Assembly (NCBI GenBank): GCA_964619315.1
Contig: CAZUEH010000010.1
Location: 1 to 44,265, forward strand
From: Fimisoma sp964619315
GTDB taxonomy: Bacteria > Bacillota > Clostridia > Peptostreptococcales > Anaerovoracaceae
Length of the DNA: 44,265 nt
Direction of reading: 5' to 3'
The notes beneath the pieces were generated by a model. The model searched no databases, had not been told where the DNA came from, and saw nothing but the letters and a program-made list of their open reading frames with translations. Shown here in pieces: positions 15,592 through 23,919 of this stretch. The translations under genes were made by a program, and so were the position numbers. The stretch's first letter is position 1; the number at the start of each line of letters is the position of its first letter.

Positions 15592-17730
15592 CTATTCGGT
15601 AGTACTCAAAATCTCTTTGCTCTTGTTTTCAATCTGGCTTACCTTCATGTTTGCAGCGTCATCAGGATCAACATCTTCTAACAACCCAAGGATATTGGAG
15701 CCTAAATAGATAGTTTTTAAGGACTCTCCGTTTAAGGTTACCTTGCTGTATTCAGTAAAGTTTTCGCCTTTGATATAGTACTTGTCGCCAATTTTGACTA
15801 CTTCTTTTATTTTGATATCCTTTACGCCCATTCTCATCTTCGTAGGTTCAAATGGGTTATTTCCGCCATATATAAAATAGTTTCCATAAAGCATATCATA
15901 TCCCAACGCTTTTAGGTCTTGCAGATATGTTTCGCTGTTCTTATGATTCTGCTGATATGTGAATACTGTTCCTATCTGCATGTCTAACAACTCGAGAACG
16001 TGAGATGCCAGCTGATATGCGTACATATCTTCATCGTCACCATCAAGGTCAAAGTTGCTCCAGATTACATATTCTGTACCATAAAGATTTTTGTTATCCA
16101 AATCTTCCTCTACCATATCGATAGCTGGAATATGGTCACCATACATTACTAAAACTACAGGTTCATCATACTTGCTCAACTCATCTGTAAGTCTGCCTAT
16201 GAATTGGTCCATTTCATATATTTGGTTTACGTAATATTCAAACTTCCATTTGCTTTCTTCGTCAGCGGCTGATGTTACTTTTATCTTAGGGTTTTGTAAT
16301 ATCTGCTCTGGTGGATATTTTCCGTGGCCTTGAACAGAGATAGTATAAATCATGTCTCTCGATTCTGTAGACTCAAGAGCGTCTGTCATGCACTCCACAA
16401 GAGGATCGTCCTTAGCCCAGTTCTTCGGTGTTTTCTCAACATCGCTCATGTACTCGATACTTGTGAATGTATCTAATCCCATATTTGCAAATACAGTATT
16501 TCTGTTATAGAAAACTGCTCTGTGGTTATGGATAGCATGGGTGGAATAGCCTAATGATTTTAGGTCATAGCCCAATGTTTCTATAGTTTTTTCTGTCAGG
16601 ATTGATTTGTAAGGATATTCTCCTGGGCCAAAGAATTTGGCACTCAATCCTGTCATAACTTCAAACTCTACGTTTGCTGTTCCCGCACCGCAAGCCGGTA
16701 CAGTAAGTTGCCCTGACGGATAATTCTTTAGAAGCTTTCTAAAGTTCGGGCAAGCATCCTCTGATGTTTCTATAGTATTGACTGTCGCCGGGTCTATAAA
16801 CGACTCTAATTGTAAGAATATAATATTAGGGTGTTTTTCATCCTCATCTTTTTGCTCAAGAAGCATGGCATTATCTTTTCCAAGCTCAGAGGGATTAAAC
16901 ATTCCTAAAATGCTTTCCTCGTTATAATTGTCTGGTTTACTAATACCAGTGTTCATCCAAGTGTTGGTAAAGCAATACACAACGCCGTAGTCTCTATAGG
17001 CATATGCCAAGTTACCGAAGAAAGTCTCAACCTTTCCGGTTCTAACCATCACTGATGTTGCTCCGAAAGTAACAAGAATTACAAGTCCTACAGCTATTAG
17101 GTTTCTTTTCCACTTAACTTGTTCCTTTTTCTTAGGACCTTTGATGAACAATACCACCAATAGAGCCACTGCGCCAAGAATTCCAACTGCCGCCAGTCCT
17201 ATTTGCCACGTCGACATATAGTTACTCACTATGGTTATGCCGTCTTCGATTATGCTCAAATCCTTGACAGTAAACGGCGTCATTCTCTGGAACAAAATTA
17301 CTCCGTTGGCTATTCCTATTATTAGCCAAAACAACGACACTATGGTAAATACGAAGAGCCTTCTTTTGAACACTCCTGCAATAACAAGGGTCGCAAATAT
17401 TATCAAAGTGTTATAGAAAAACACAGTCGGATCTTTGAACAAAAACTCGATTCCCCCAAGAATCGAGGTAGTTGGAACTCTTCCAAGAGTTTCTATTATT
17501 AGGTTGAGAAAAAACGCCCATATGGCCGCCCCTGCAAAGCTGTTGTGTAGCGCTTTGAACGCAAGCTGTCTTTTGCTCATGGATTCTACTTCATGAATTT
17601 TCTCATCTACTTTTTTGTCTAATTTGCCGAACTTGTCAAAGTGCTTAGTCTCCGCTTTTTCTTTCGGGTTTTCGTTATTCACTTCTTTGTTTTCTTCTTT
17701 GTTTTGATTTTTATCAAATTCTTTGCTCAT
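15592..17730 (-). CDS. LTA synthase family sulfatase-fold membrane enzyme
   Basis: The 712-residue protein has a charged cytoplasmic N-terminus of about 60 residues rich in Lys/Glu/Asn, then five hydrophobic segments (about residues 68-225) and an extracellular sulfatase-fold domain. The catalytic Thr lies in PACGAGTANVEFEVMTG (about residue 350). Metal and active-site motifs HNHRAVFYNR, SVQGHGKYP and VMYGDHIPAID follow. The family transfers glycerol phosphate or phosphoglycerol-like groups onto glycolipids or glycans. The last 80 residues (GVKDIKIKEVVKIGDKYYIK onward) resemble an IPT/TIG-like beta domain, an addition to ordinary LtaS. The ATG overlaps the ksgA stop (ATGA), so it is coupled to ksgA. 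Confidence 0.87.
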   Translation of the reverse strand: MSKEFDKNQNKEENKEVNNENPKEKAETKHFDKFGKLDKKVDEKIHEVESMSKRQLAFKALHNSFAGAAIWAFFLNLIIETLGRVPTTSILGGIEFLFKDPTVFFYNTLIIFATLVIAGVFKRRLFVFTIVSLFWLIIGIANGVILFQRMTPFTVKDLSIIEDGITIVSNYMSTWQIGLAAVGILGAVALLVVLFIKGPKKKEQVKWKRNLIAVGLVILVTFGATSVMVRTGKVETFFGNLAYAYRDYGVVYCFTNTWMNTGISKPDNYNEESILGMFNPSELGKDNAMLLEQKDEDEKHPNIIFLQLESFIDPATVNTIETSEDACPNFRKLLKNYPSGQLTVPACGAGTANVEFEVMTGLSAKFFGPGEYPYKSILTEKTIETLGYDLKSLGYSTHAIHNHRAVFYNRNTVFANMGLDTFTSIEYMSDVEKTPKNWAKDDPLVECMTDALESTESRDMIYTISVQGHGKYPPEQILQNPKIKVTSAADEESKWKFEYYVNQIYEMDQFIGRLTDELSKYDEPVVLVMYGDHIPAIDMVEEDLDNKNLYGTEYVIWSNFDLDGDDEDMYAYQLASHVLELLDMQIGTVFTYQQNHKNSETYLQDLKALGYDMLYGNYFIYGGNNPFEPTKMRMGVKDIKIKEVVKIGDKYYIKGENFTEYSKVTLNGESLKTIYLGSNILGLLEDVDPDDAANMKVSQIENKSKEILSTTE

Positions 17731-18587
17731 AATCTCTTATCCACCTCGTCTGATATTTTAGCAAATTCCTCTATGGTTAGAGTTTCTGCCCTTCTTATTG
17801 GGTCCACCCCTGCGGCCCCTAAGCTATCTCTTATTATTTCCTTGCTAGCCCCCTGCAAGGTTTGTAATGAATTAAATAGAGTTTTTCTTCTTTGCCCAAA
17901 TCCGGCACGAATGCAGTCGAAAAACAGTTTCTCGTTTGTTATTTCAACAGGTCTGCTTTTTCTAATGTCCAGCCTTATCACCACTGAGTCGATATTCGGC
18001 TGCGGCACAAAAGAACTTCTTGGAACGTCTGCCAGCTTCTCGACAGTGCAATAATATTGTACTGCTACTGACAATCCACCATATGCCTTAGTTTTCGGCT
18101 TTGCATTGATTCTATCTGCTACTTCCTTTTGCATCATTATGGTTATGCTTTGGGCTTTGACGCCTTCCTCAAACAATTTCATGATAATTGGAGTAGTTAT
18201 ATAGTATGGTAGATTTCCAAGAATCTTGACTTGACCTCCACCATTATCTGCAATTACTTTGTTTATATCAAGTTTTAAAACGTCTTCGTTGATTATTTCT
18301 ACATTATCAAATTCCCTTAATGTCTCGTTTAATATGGGAATCAGGTTTTTATCTATTTCTATTGCGATTACTTTTTTGGCAACTTTGGCTGCTTCATAAG
18401 TTATCGCTCCTACCCCTGGGCCGATTTCTATAACCGTATCTTCAGGTTCTATTTCGGCGCCATCCACTATGTAGTCAATTATATTCTTGTCGATCAGAAA
18501 GTTTTGGCCTAGACTTTTGGTAAATCTAAATCCATGTTCTTCTCTGATTGTCCTTATTGTAGAAGGTTCATAAAGTTTCATCTGCAT
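17727..18587 (-). CDS. rsmA: 16S rRNA (adenine1518/1519-N6)-dimethyltransferase KsgA
   Basis: KsgA dimethylates two adjacent adenines in helix 45 of 16S rRNA during small-subunit assembly. The 286-residue protein has KSLGQNFLIDKNIIDYIVD, the SAM loop EIGPGVGAITYEA, the catalytic ILGNLPYYITTPIIMKL and the C-terminal domain ending FAKISDEVD. Two in-frame ATGs exist (18587 and 18581); AAAGGA is closer to the first. The start overlaps the RNase M5 gene by ten bases. The rnmV-ksgA pairing is typical of Firmicutes. Confidence 0.96.
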   Translation of the reverse strand: MQMKLYEPSTIRTIREEHGFRFTKSLGQNFLIDKNIIDYIVDGAEIEPEDTVIEIGPGVGAITYEAAKVAKKVIAIEIDKNLIPILNETLREFDNVEIINEDVLKLDINKVIADNGGGQVKILGNLPYYITTPIIMKLFEEGVKAQSITIMMQKEVADRINAKPKTKAYGGLSVAVQYYCTVEKLADVPRSSFVPQPNIDSVVIRLDIRKSRPVEITNEKLFFDCIRAGFGQRRKTLFNSLQTLQGASKEIIRDSLGAAGVDPIRRAETLTIEEFAKISDEVDKRL

Positions 18588-19132
18588 TCTTCCTTTGCTT
18601 TTGATGTGGCCTCATAAAACTTCTCTCTAGTGACTCCAAAGCTGTTTAGCTTCTTGAGAAAACTGTTTCCGTTACCATATCCTATTCCAAGTATTTCCCC
18701 CACCTTTTGGCGAAGTACTTTTGCTTCTTTTGTGCCTATCAGTCCAGCTTCGTCCAAATCTTCGTGGGTAAAATCACCTGCCGATGTTTCCATAGTGCAG
18801 ATTTTTTGAAGCACTTCTGTCAAATCTTGAACCGTCGCGTTTTCAACGCCTATGTCGCCTTCTTTTGTAGCTTTGCTGCGGGAAATATAGGCATGTTTGC
18901 TATTTGGAAATCTTTCCATAAGCCTTTGTCTAATTTTTTCTCCAGAAAAATCGGGGTCCGTAAGAATTATCAGGCCCTTTTCATCGTAAGCCTTTTGCAA
19001 AAGCTGCCACGTTCCTGCTTTTATTCCAAAGCCATGGGTCTCTATTATTAAGGCGTCTGTAACTGGGCGAAGTGCCGCTGTGTCATCTCTACCCTCTACA
19101 ACTATTGCCTCTTTTATTTTTAGTTTATCCAT
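18578..19132 (-). CDS. rnmV: Ribonuclease M5
   Basis: RNase M5 matures 5S rRNA in Firmicutes. The 184-residue protein has an N-terminal TOPRIM domain: KEAIVVEGRDDTAAL with the catalytic Glu, THGFGIKAG, and ILTDPDFSGEKIR with the DxD metal site. A C-terminal domain follows. I start at the ATG at 19132, preceded by GGAG at five bases and one base after the DivIC stop. The frame extends upstream to 19201, but that part overlaps divIC and has no ribosome site. Confidence 0.93.
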   Translation of the reverse strand: MDKLKIKEAIVVEGRDDTAALRPVTDALIIETHGFGIKAGTWQLLQKAYDEKGLIILTDPDFSGEKIRQRLMERFPNSKHAYISRSKATKEGDIGVENATVQDLTEVLQKICTMETSAGDFTHEDLDEAGLIGTKEAKVLRQKVGEILGIGYGNGNSFLKKLNSFGVTREKFYEATSKAKEECR

Positions 19133-19133
19133 A

Positions 19134-19613
19134 TTACTCCGATTCTTTTTCCTCGTTCTCATCTTTTTCATCATCTGAGGTGAGGTAGAGAATTTCGCCA
19201 CTCTTGATCATCTTTAGTTCCTTACGAGCATAGCGTTCTATATACTCGGTTGAGTTTATATGCTCCATCTCTGCGGTAAGACCCTCTTTTAGTTTTATAA
19301 GCTCTGCTTTTTTTGCAAGAAGTAGATCTTCTTCGCTCTTTAGTTTGAATATTTTAATAGCGGACATGCTAATTGACGCAATAAATATCACTGCTATTAC
19401 GCAACCAACAAATCTTTTTATGTTCACTATCTTGTTTCTTTTTTTCTTACGCTTTTCGGGTGACCCTGCCGTAGTCTGGTCTTCCTCTATATCAAGCGGT
19501 TTTTTAGTGCCTAGGTTCTTGCGTCGCGCTTCCCTTTTCTTTTGTGCTTCAGGAAGATTGATTACTCGGTTGTTCTTCTCGAACTCCCTAAGTCGTTTCC
19601 CCTTTTTGCCCAT
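19134..19613 (-). CDS. Septum formation initiator, DivIC/FtsB family
   Basis: The 159-residue protein has a long, very basic cytoplasmic N-terminus (about 75 residues), one membrane segment (FVGCVIAVIFIASISMSAIK), a coiled coil (LKSEEDLLLAKKAELIKLKE) and the conserved C-terminal EYIERYARKELKMIKSGEILY. These proteins bridge FtsL and FtsQ/DivIB at the division site. The start is placed at 19613 because AGGTGA lies about six bases upstream; an earlier ATG at 19646 lacks a ribosome site. The acidic tail DDEKDENEEKESE is unusually long. It is the first gene of the divIC-rnmV-ksgA-ltaS-like run. Confidence 0.87.
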   Translation of the reverse strand: MGKKGKRLREFEKNNRVINLPEAQKKREARRKNLGTKKPLDIEEDQTTAGSPEKRKKKRNKIVNIKRFVGCVIAVIFIASISMSAIKIFKLKSEEDLLLAKKAELIKLKEGLTAEMEHINSTEYIERYARKELKMIKSGEILYLTSDDEKDENEEKESE

Positions 19614-19688
19614 ATTGCTCACCTGTTTAACTTTAGTAATGGCCATGCGGCCACTTGCTTTTGGTATTATCGATATAATCCACTCATT

Positions 19689-19717
19689 ATTGTACCATAA
19701 AAAAAAACCTTTTTCAA
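19689..19717 (-). promoter_or_regulatory. Promoter of the divIC-rnmV-ksgA run
   Basis: TTGAAA (19712-19717), a 17-bp spacer and TACAAT (19689-19694), with TGG forming an extended -10. Confidence 0.7.
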
Positions 19718-19888
19718 TTCTAACGGTTGTGCTGATTGTCAGGTCTTTTGACTCGCCTATCGCAAAATCAAAGAAATTAAAAATTTGCTGTTACAAAACA
19801 TTAGGGGGGTATGATTATATTATAAACAAAAGTTTAAGTTTAGATGTATATACATCTATCTGTTCCGTATTTAGTCAGGAGGTTTGTA

Positions 19889-20259
19889 ATGAGTAACTTT
19901 TGTGAAGGAATTTTAATGTTCTTTTCAGATACATGGGGAATACTTTTTATCTTTATCTGCTTAATTGTTGCTGGTATGATTGTCTCTGCTGTTGGAAAAA
20001 CAAAAGAAAAAGTTCCGACAAAAAATCAGATTTAGACGAAACCTTAGCTTCTTATTCTGGCATGAATCCTATGCCATGGAAAGCCGCCGAAGGAGATGAG
20101 GATAAGAAACGAGGGAATATCGAAGAGTTTTATACAGGAAAAAACCCAAAGTTAGCAAATCTTAGAACGATTATTTATAAAGAGCAAGAATTGATGAAAG
20201 ATCGTGCAGAGGATGTTGCTAAGAGAGATGCTCAAATAGAAGAAAACGAGAATAATTAG
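19889..20259 (+). pseudogene. Small single-span membrane protein, frame broken at an A6 tract
   Basis: An ATG at 19889 with a perfect AGGAGG upstream opens a frame with one membrane helix (GILFIFICLIVAGMIVSAV) that stops at 20033-20035. The following 77 codons in the -1 frame continue without interruption to 20259 as a hydrophilic Glu/Lys-rich tail (ASYSGMNPMPWKAAEGDE onward). Joining the frames at the A6 run 20020-20025 gives one protein of about 123 residues. The run forms A-AAA-AAT in frame, a possible -1 slippery site. No family is recognised. The break may be a sequencing or assembly error, a true mutation or programmed frameshifting. The second frame has no good start of its own. Confidence 0.55.
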
Positions 20260-20278
20260 GATAGTATTCCTTAATAGA

Positions 20279-20314
20279 AAAACCCTGACCGCGTTGTTTT
20301 GCCGTCAGGGTTTT
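20279..20314. terminator. Bidirectional intrinsic terminator
   Basis: AAAACCCTGAC (20279-20289) pairs with GTCAGGGTTTT (20304-20314) between the small membrane protein gene and convergent tyrS. Confidence 0.88.
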
Positions 20315-20325
20315 ATAATGATTTT

Positions 20326-21660
20326 TTATATTTCTATGATGTGGAACTTTTTCTTGCCTTTTTGGAAAAGCAGTTTGCCATCTTCGAACATGGCTACAGT
20401 TACATTCATTTTCTTGTCTGTAACCTTGTTGCCGCCTACGGTTAAGCCGCCTTGTTCTATGGTTCTGAATCCTTCACTATTGCTTGGAACCAATCCTAAC
20501 TCTTTGATTAGGCTTACGATGCCTTGGCCTTCGCCCTCAAAGAGAGCTTTGTCCATCTTTGTAGTAGGAATATTGTCCATGCTTCCGCCTCCGGAAAAGG
20601 CAGCTCTTGCGCCTTCCAAAGCCTTTTGAGCTTCTTCTTCGCCATGAACTAGTTTAGTTACTTGGAAAGCAAGAATTTCTTTAGCCTTATTGATCTCAGC
20701 ACCTTCAAGTGATGACAATCTTTCAACTTCTTCCATTGGTAGGAAAGTCAACATTCTTAGGCATTTGTTTACATCTGCATCGCCTACATTTCTCCAGTAT
20801 TGGAAGAATTCGTAAGGACTTGTTTTTTCAGGGTTAAGCCAAAGAGCGCCTTTGGCAGTTTTGCCCATCTTGTCGCCTTCTGAATTTGTCAAAAGGGAGA
20901 ATGTCATACCGTAAACTTCTTTGCCAATCTTTTTGCGGGTAAGATCTACTCCGCCGATTACGTTGGACCATTGGTCATTTCCGCCAAACTGAATCTTAAC
21001 ATCGAAGTCACGAGCCATTACCATAAAGTCGTAGCTCTGCATAAGCATGTAGTTCAGCTCAAACATGGTTAGTCCGCCTTCTCTTTCCATTCTCTGCTTA
21101 AAGCACTCTGCACGAAGCATGGTGTTTATGTTGAAAAGGGAACCGATTTCTCTTAAGAAATCTATATAGTTCAAAGGTCTAAGCCAACGAGCATTGTTGA
21201 CTGATATAGCTTTACCTTTTTCTGGTTCTTTGTTTTCATGGCCAGGCACAAAGACCCCTTCGTTGCCTACATATTGCCATTCGTCATCAAACTCTAAGAA
21301 CTGCTCGAAAAGTTTTTTGAACTGGTTACAGTTATGTTCAATAGTATCTATGGTCATAATCTGACGCATGTCGCTTCTGCCTGACGGGTCGCCTATCATT
21401 CCAGTACCGCCGCCTAAGAGAACGACTGGAGTATGACCAAACTTTTGCATGTACATCATTATGATAACCTGCATAAAATGGCCTACATGAAGGCAATCTG
21501 CTGTAGGGTCAAAGCCAATATAAAATTTAACTTTCTCCTCTTGTAGCAGTTGACGAACTTTCTCTTCGTTAGTAGACTGCTCAATGAAGCCTCTTTCTTT
21601 TAAGACGTCGTAAACGTTATCAAATTTGCTTACGTCATCAGGTATAAAATCAAAATTCAT
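20326..21660 (-). CDS. tyrS: Tyrosyl-tRNA synthetase
   Basis: The enzyme attaches tyrosine to its tRNA. The 444-residue class I synthetase shows the HIGH-type motif DCLHVGHFMQ, the tyrosine-binding region YMLMQSYDFMVMARDFDVKIQFGGNDQW, the KMSKS-type GDKMGKTAKGALWL and a C-terminal S4 domain (IEQGGLTVGGNKV). The start is the ATG at 21660 with AAGGAG nine bases upstream; the frame extends to 21684 without support. The 128-bp gap to upp contains no T-box signature that I can find, unusual for a clostridial synthetase gene. Confidence 0.95.
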   Translation of the reverse strand: MNFDFIPDDVSKFDNVYDVLKERGFIEQSTNEEKVRQLLQEEKVKFYIGFDPTADCLHVGHFMQVIIMMYMQKFGHTPVVLLGGGTGMIGDPSGRSDMRQIMTIDTIEHNCNQFKKLFEQFLEFDDEWQYVGNEGVFVPGHENKEPEKGKAISVNNARWLRPLNYIDFLREIGSLFNINTMLRAECFKQRMEREGGLTMFELNYMLMQSYDFMVMARDFDVKIQFGGNDQWSNVIGGVDLTRKKIGKEVYGMTFSLLTNSEGDKMGKTAKGALWLNPEKTSPYEFFQYWRNVGDADVNKCLRMLTFLPMEEVERLSSLEGAEINKAKEILAFQVTKLVHGEEEAQKALEGARAAFSGGGSMDNIPTTKMDKALFEGEGQGIVSLIKELGLVPSNSEGFRTIEQGGLTVGGNKVTDKKMNVTVAMFEDGKLLFQKGKKKFHIIEI

Positions 21661-21706
21661 TTTTGTTACTCCTTCAAATCTCAATAAATATTAACATCAA
21701 TCTTTT

Positions 21707-21769
21707 TTAGAGATTGGACACATCCCGGGGTCTGTTAATAAATACCGCAGGGTCTCTCTTTGCACTCAT
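21707..21769 (-). CDS. Possible 20-residue small ORF between upp and tyrS
   Basis: An ATG at 21769 opens a 20-codon frame encoding MSAKRDPAVFINRPRDVSNL and ending in TAA. AAGGA lies about nine bases upstream. It could be a leader peptide, a remnant of a truncated gene, or chance. It has no tyrosine codon, so attenuation by tyrosine starvation is not suggested. Confidence 0.2.
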   Translation of the reverse strand: MSAKRDPAVFINRPRDVSNL

Positions 21770-21788
21770 TTGTCTGATTCCTTATTCA

Positions 21789-22418
21789 CTATTTTGTTCC
21801 GTACAATCTATCTCCGGCATCTCCAAGACCTGGAACTATATACGCATGGTCATCAAGCTTTTCATCTTTAGCTGCAATATATATGTCAACATCTGGATGC
21901 GCATTTTGCAAAACTTCAATTCCCTCAGGGGCAGCAATCAGGCACATGAACACAATGTCCTTGCCTCCTCTTTGTTTGATAAAGTCAATTGCTGCAACTG
22001 CACTGCCGCCGGTAGCAAGCATAGGGTCCACAACGAAAATCTTTCTCTTTTCAATATCCACTGGTAACTTGCAATAATATTCAACAGGTTCGTGAGTCTC
22101 TGGGTCTCTATAAAGACCTATATGTCCCACTTTTGCATTTGGAACCAATGCAAGCATTCCATCTACAAATCCTAATCCTGCTCTTAAAATAGGAACTATA
22201 GCGATATCTTCACCCTTTAACATATTCATTTTAGTCTTGCAAATTGGAGTGTCGATTTCTACCTCTTCTAATGCAAGGTCTCTAGTTGCTTCAAAACCCA
22301 TGAGCATTGCAACTTCTTTTGCTAACTCTCTGAATTCCTTTACTGTAGTATCAGTTTTTCTCATCAATGCAGTTTTGTGCTGAATCAACGGATGATCGAA
22401 TACGTATACTTTCCCCAT
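21789..22418 (-). CDS. upp: Uracil phosphoribosyltransferase
   Basis: Upp salvages uracil to UMP using PRPP. The 209-residue length is exactly that of the family. Features include HPLIQHKTALMRK, PILRAGLGFVDGM, the PRPP loop DPMLATGGSAVAA and the C-terminal VPGLGDAGDRLYGTK. The start is at 22418, with AGGAG at about seven bases; the longer frame to 22520 runs into rpiB and is not supported. Confidence 0.96.
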   Translation of the reverse strand: MGKVYVFDHPLIQHKTALMRKTDTTVKEFRELAKEVAMLMGFEATRDLALEEVEIDTPICKTKMNMLKGEDIAIVPILRAGLGFVDGMLALVPNAKVGHIGLYRDPETHEPVEYYCKLPVDIEKRKIFVVDPMLATGGSAVAAIDFIKQRGGKDIVFMCLIAAPEGIEVLQNAHPDVDIYIAAKDEKLDDHAYIVPGLGDAGDRLYGTK

Positions 22419-22446
22419 TTTTCTTCTCCTCATCATATATAAGATT

Positions 22447-22878
22447 TTATAATTGATCAAGCATATCAACTCTACGCTGATGACGCCCACCTTCAAATGG
22501 TGTGTCGAGCCACTCATCAACTATTTTTAGAGCCAATTCCACAGAAGTGGTTCTGCCTCCAAGAGCCAATATGTTAGCATTATTGTGCTGTTTTGTAAGG
22601 TGTGCCATTTCAACAGAGGTGCACAGCCCGCAGCGTATTCCTTTAACTTTGTTGGCTGCTATAGAAATTCCTATTCCTGTTCCGCATACAACAATTCCAA
22701 GGTCCGCTTCTCCAGAAATAACCACCTGTCCGCAAAGCTGCCCATAAAAAGGATAGTCAACGGATGCGTCTGAATCTGTACCTAAGTTAATAACATCTTC
22801 CCCTCTTTTGAGGAGATGGTCGATGATTTGATTTTTTAACTCAAATCCGCCATGGTCGCAGGCAACTGCTATCTTCAT
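22447..22878 (-). CDS. rpiB: Ribose-5-phosphate isomerase B
   Basis: RpiB interconverts ribose 5-phosphate and ribulose 5-phosphate. The 143-residue protein has CDHGGFELKNQI, the catalytic Cys motif GIVVCGTGIGISIAANKV and RCGLCTSVEMAHLTKQHNNANILALGGR. GAGAGGT lies seven bases before the ATG. It sits in the prfA-sua5-rpiB-upp order common in Clostridia; its product feeds PRPP for Upp. Confidence 0.95.
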   Translation of the reverse strand: MKIAVACDHGGFELKNQIIDHLLKRGEDVINLGTDSDASVDYPFYGQLCGQVVISGEADLGIVVCGTGIGISIAANKVKGIRCGLCTSVEMAHLTKQHNNANILALGGRTTSVELALKIVDEWLDTPFEGGRHQRRVDMLDQL

Positions 22879-22890
22879 AGTCTTACCTCT

Positions 22891-23919
22891 CTATTTTATT
22901 TCTCTTATATTATACCCCGCAGATTTGAACATTCTATTCATAACTGCAAGGCCAACTCCATCTTCTTCAAGGGCTGTGGCGATTATAACATCCATTCCAC
23001 TCTTGTCAAAAGCCCTAAGTTGCCCAAAGAAATCATGAGCAGCTTCCTCAGGTCTAGTTGAATCATATATTAAGACTCCTACCTTTTGGCCGAACTGCAC
23101 TCTTTGCATTTTTTCTTCGGCAATTGCAAGACGAACTTTTTCTGGATCGCCATGAAAAATTATCATCTCAGCTTTTGGTGCATAGTGCTTATATTTCATT
23201 CCTGGTGATTTTGGCTTCAATTCATTGTTGACGCCATCTTCATCAAAATTTTCTTCCACATATAAAATTGCAGGGTCTATTACAACTTCCTTGCCGAGTA
23301 CCTCAGCAAGCTGATCTACAGTTATAATTCCTGGACGCAAAATCATTGGTACTTTTGAAGTCATGTCGACTACTGTTGACTCTATGCCGACTCTGCAATC
23401 TTCGCCCTGAATTATAGCATCTATTCTATCATGAAGATCATCGTCTACATGCGATGCTGTGGTAGGGCTTGGTTGCCCTGAAAGGTTGGCACTTGGCCCC
23501 ACTATAGGGTCTCCCACCTCAAGGATGAGGGCTAAAGTAGTTTCATTGTCAGGCATTCTAACTGCAACTGTGTCTAAACCTCCGGTAGTCACTCTTGGCA
23601 CTTTTTCTGTAGCGGGAACTATCAATGTCAACGGCCCCGGCCAAAATGCGTCCATGAGTTTTTGCATATCTTTTGTTATGCTATCTGTCAGCTTTTCCAT
23701 GTGCTTTTGTCTTGCAATATGCACAATCATTGGATTATCACTAGGTCTTCCCTTTGCTTCATACACCTTGGCTACTGCCTCACTGTTTAGTGCATTGGCG
23801 CCTAGTCCGTAAACGGTTTCGGTTGGAAATGCCACAAGGCCTCCGTCTATAATAATCTTAGCAGCTTCTTTTATGTCATCTTCTGTTGTTCCTAAAATTC
23901 TTGTCTCTTTGGGTTCCAT
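22891..23919 (-). CDS. Threonylcarbamoyl-AMP synthase (Sua5/YrdC)
   Basis: The enzyme makes threonylcarbamoyl-AMP for the t6A37 modification of ANN-decoding tRNAs. The 342-residue form has the YrdC domain (GGLVAFPTETVYGLGANALN, KGRPSDNPMIVHI, VGPSANLSGQPSPT) followed by a linker containing PGMKYKHYAPKAEM and a Sua5 C-terminal domain. It therefore belongs to the long Sua5 type rather than the single-domain TsaC type. Its ATG overlaps the prfA stop by one base. Confidence 0.94.
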   Translation of the reverse strand: MEPKETRILGTTEDDIKEAAKIIIDGGLVAFPTETVYGLGANALNSEAVAKVYEAKGRPSDNPMIVHIARQKHMEKLTDSITKDMQKLMDAFWPGPLTLIVPATEKVPRVTTGGLDTVAVRMPDNETTLALILEVGDPIVGPSANLSGQPSPTTASHVDDDLHDRIDAIIQGEDCRVGIESTVVDMTSKVPMILRPGIITVDQLAEVLGKEVVIDPAILYVEENFDEDGVNNELKPKSPGMKYKHYAPKAEMIIFHGDPEKVRLAIAEEKMQRVQFGQKVGVLIYDSTRPEEAAHDFFGQLRAFDKSGMDVIIATALEEDGVGLAVMNRMFKSAGYNIREIK

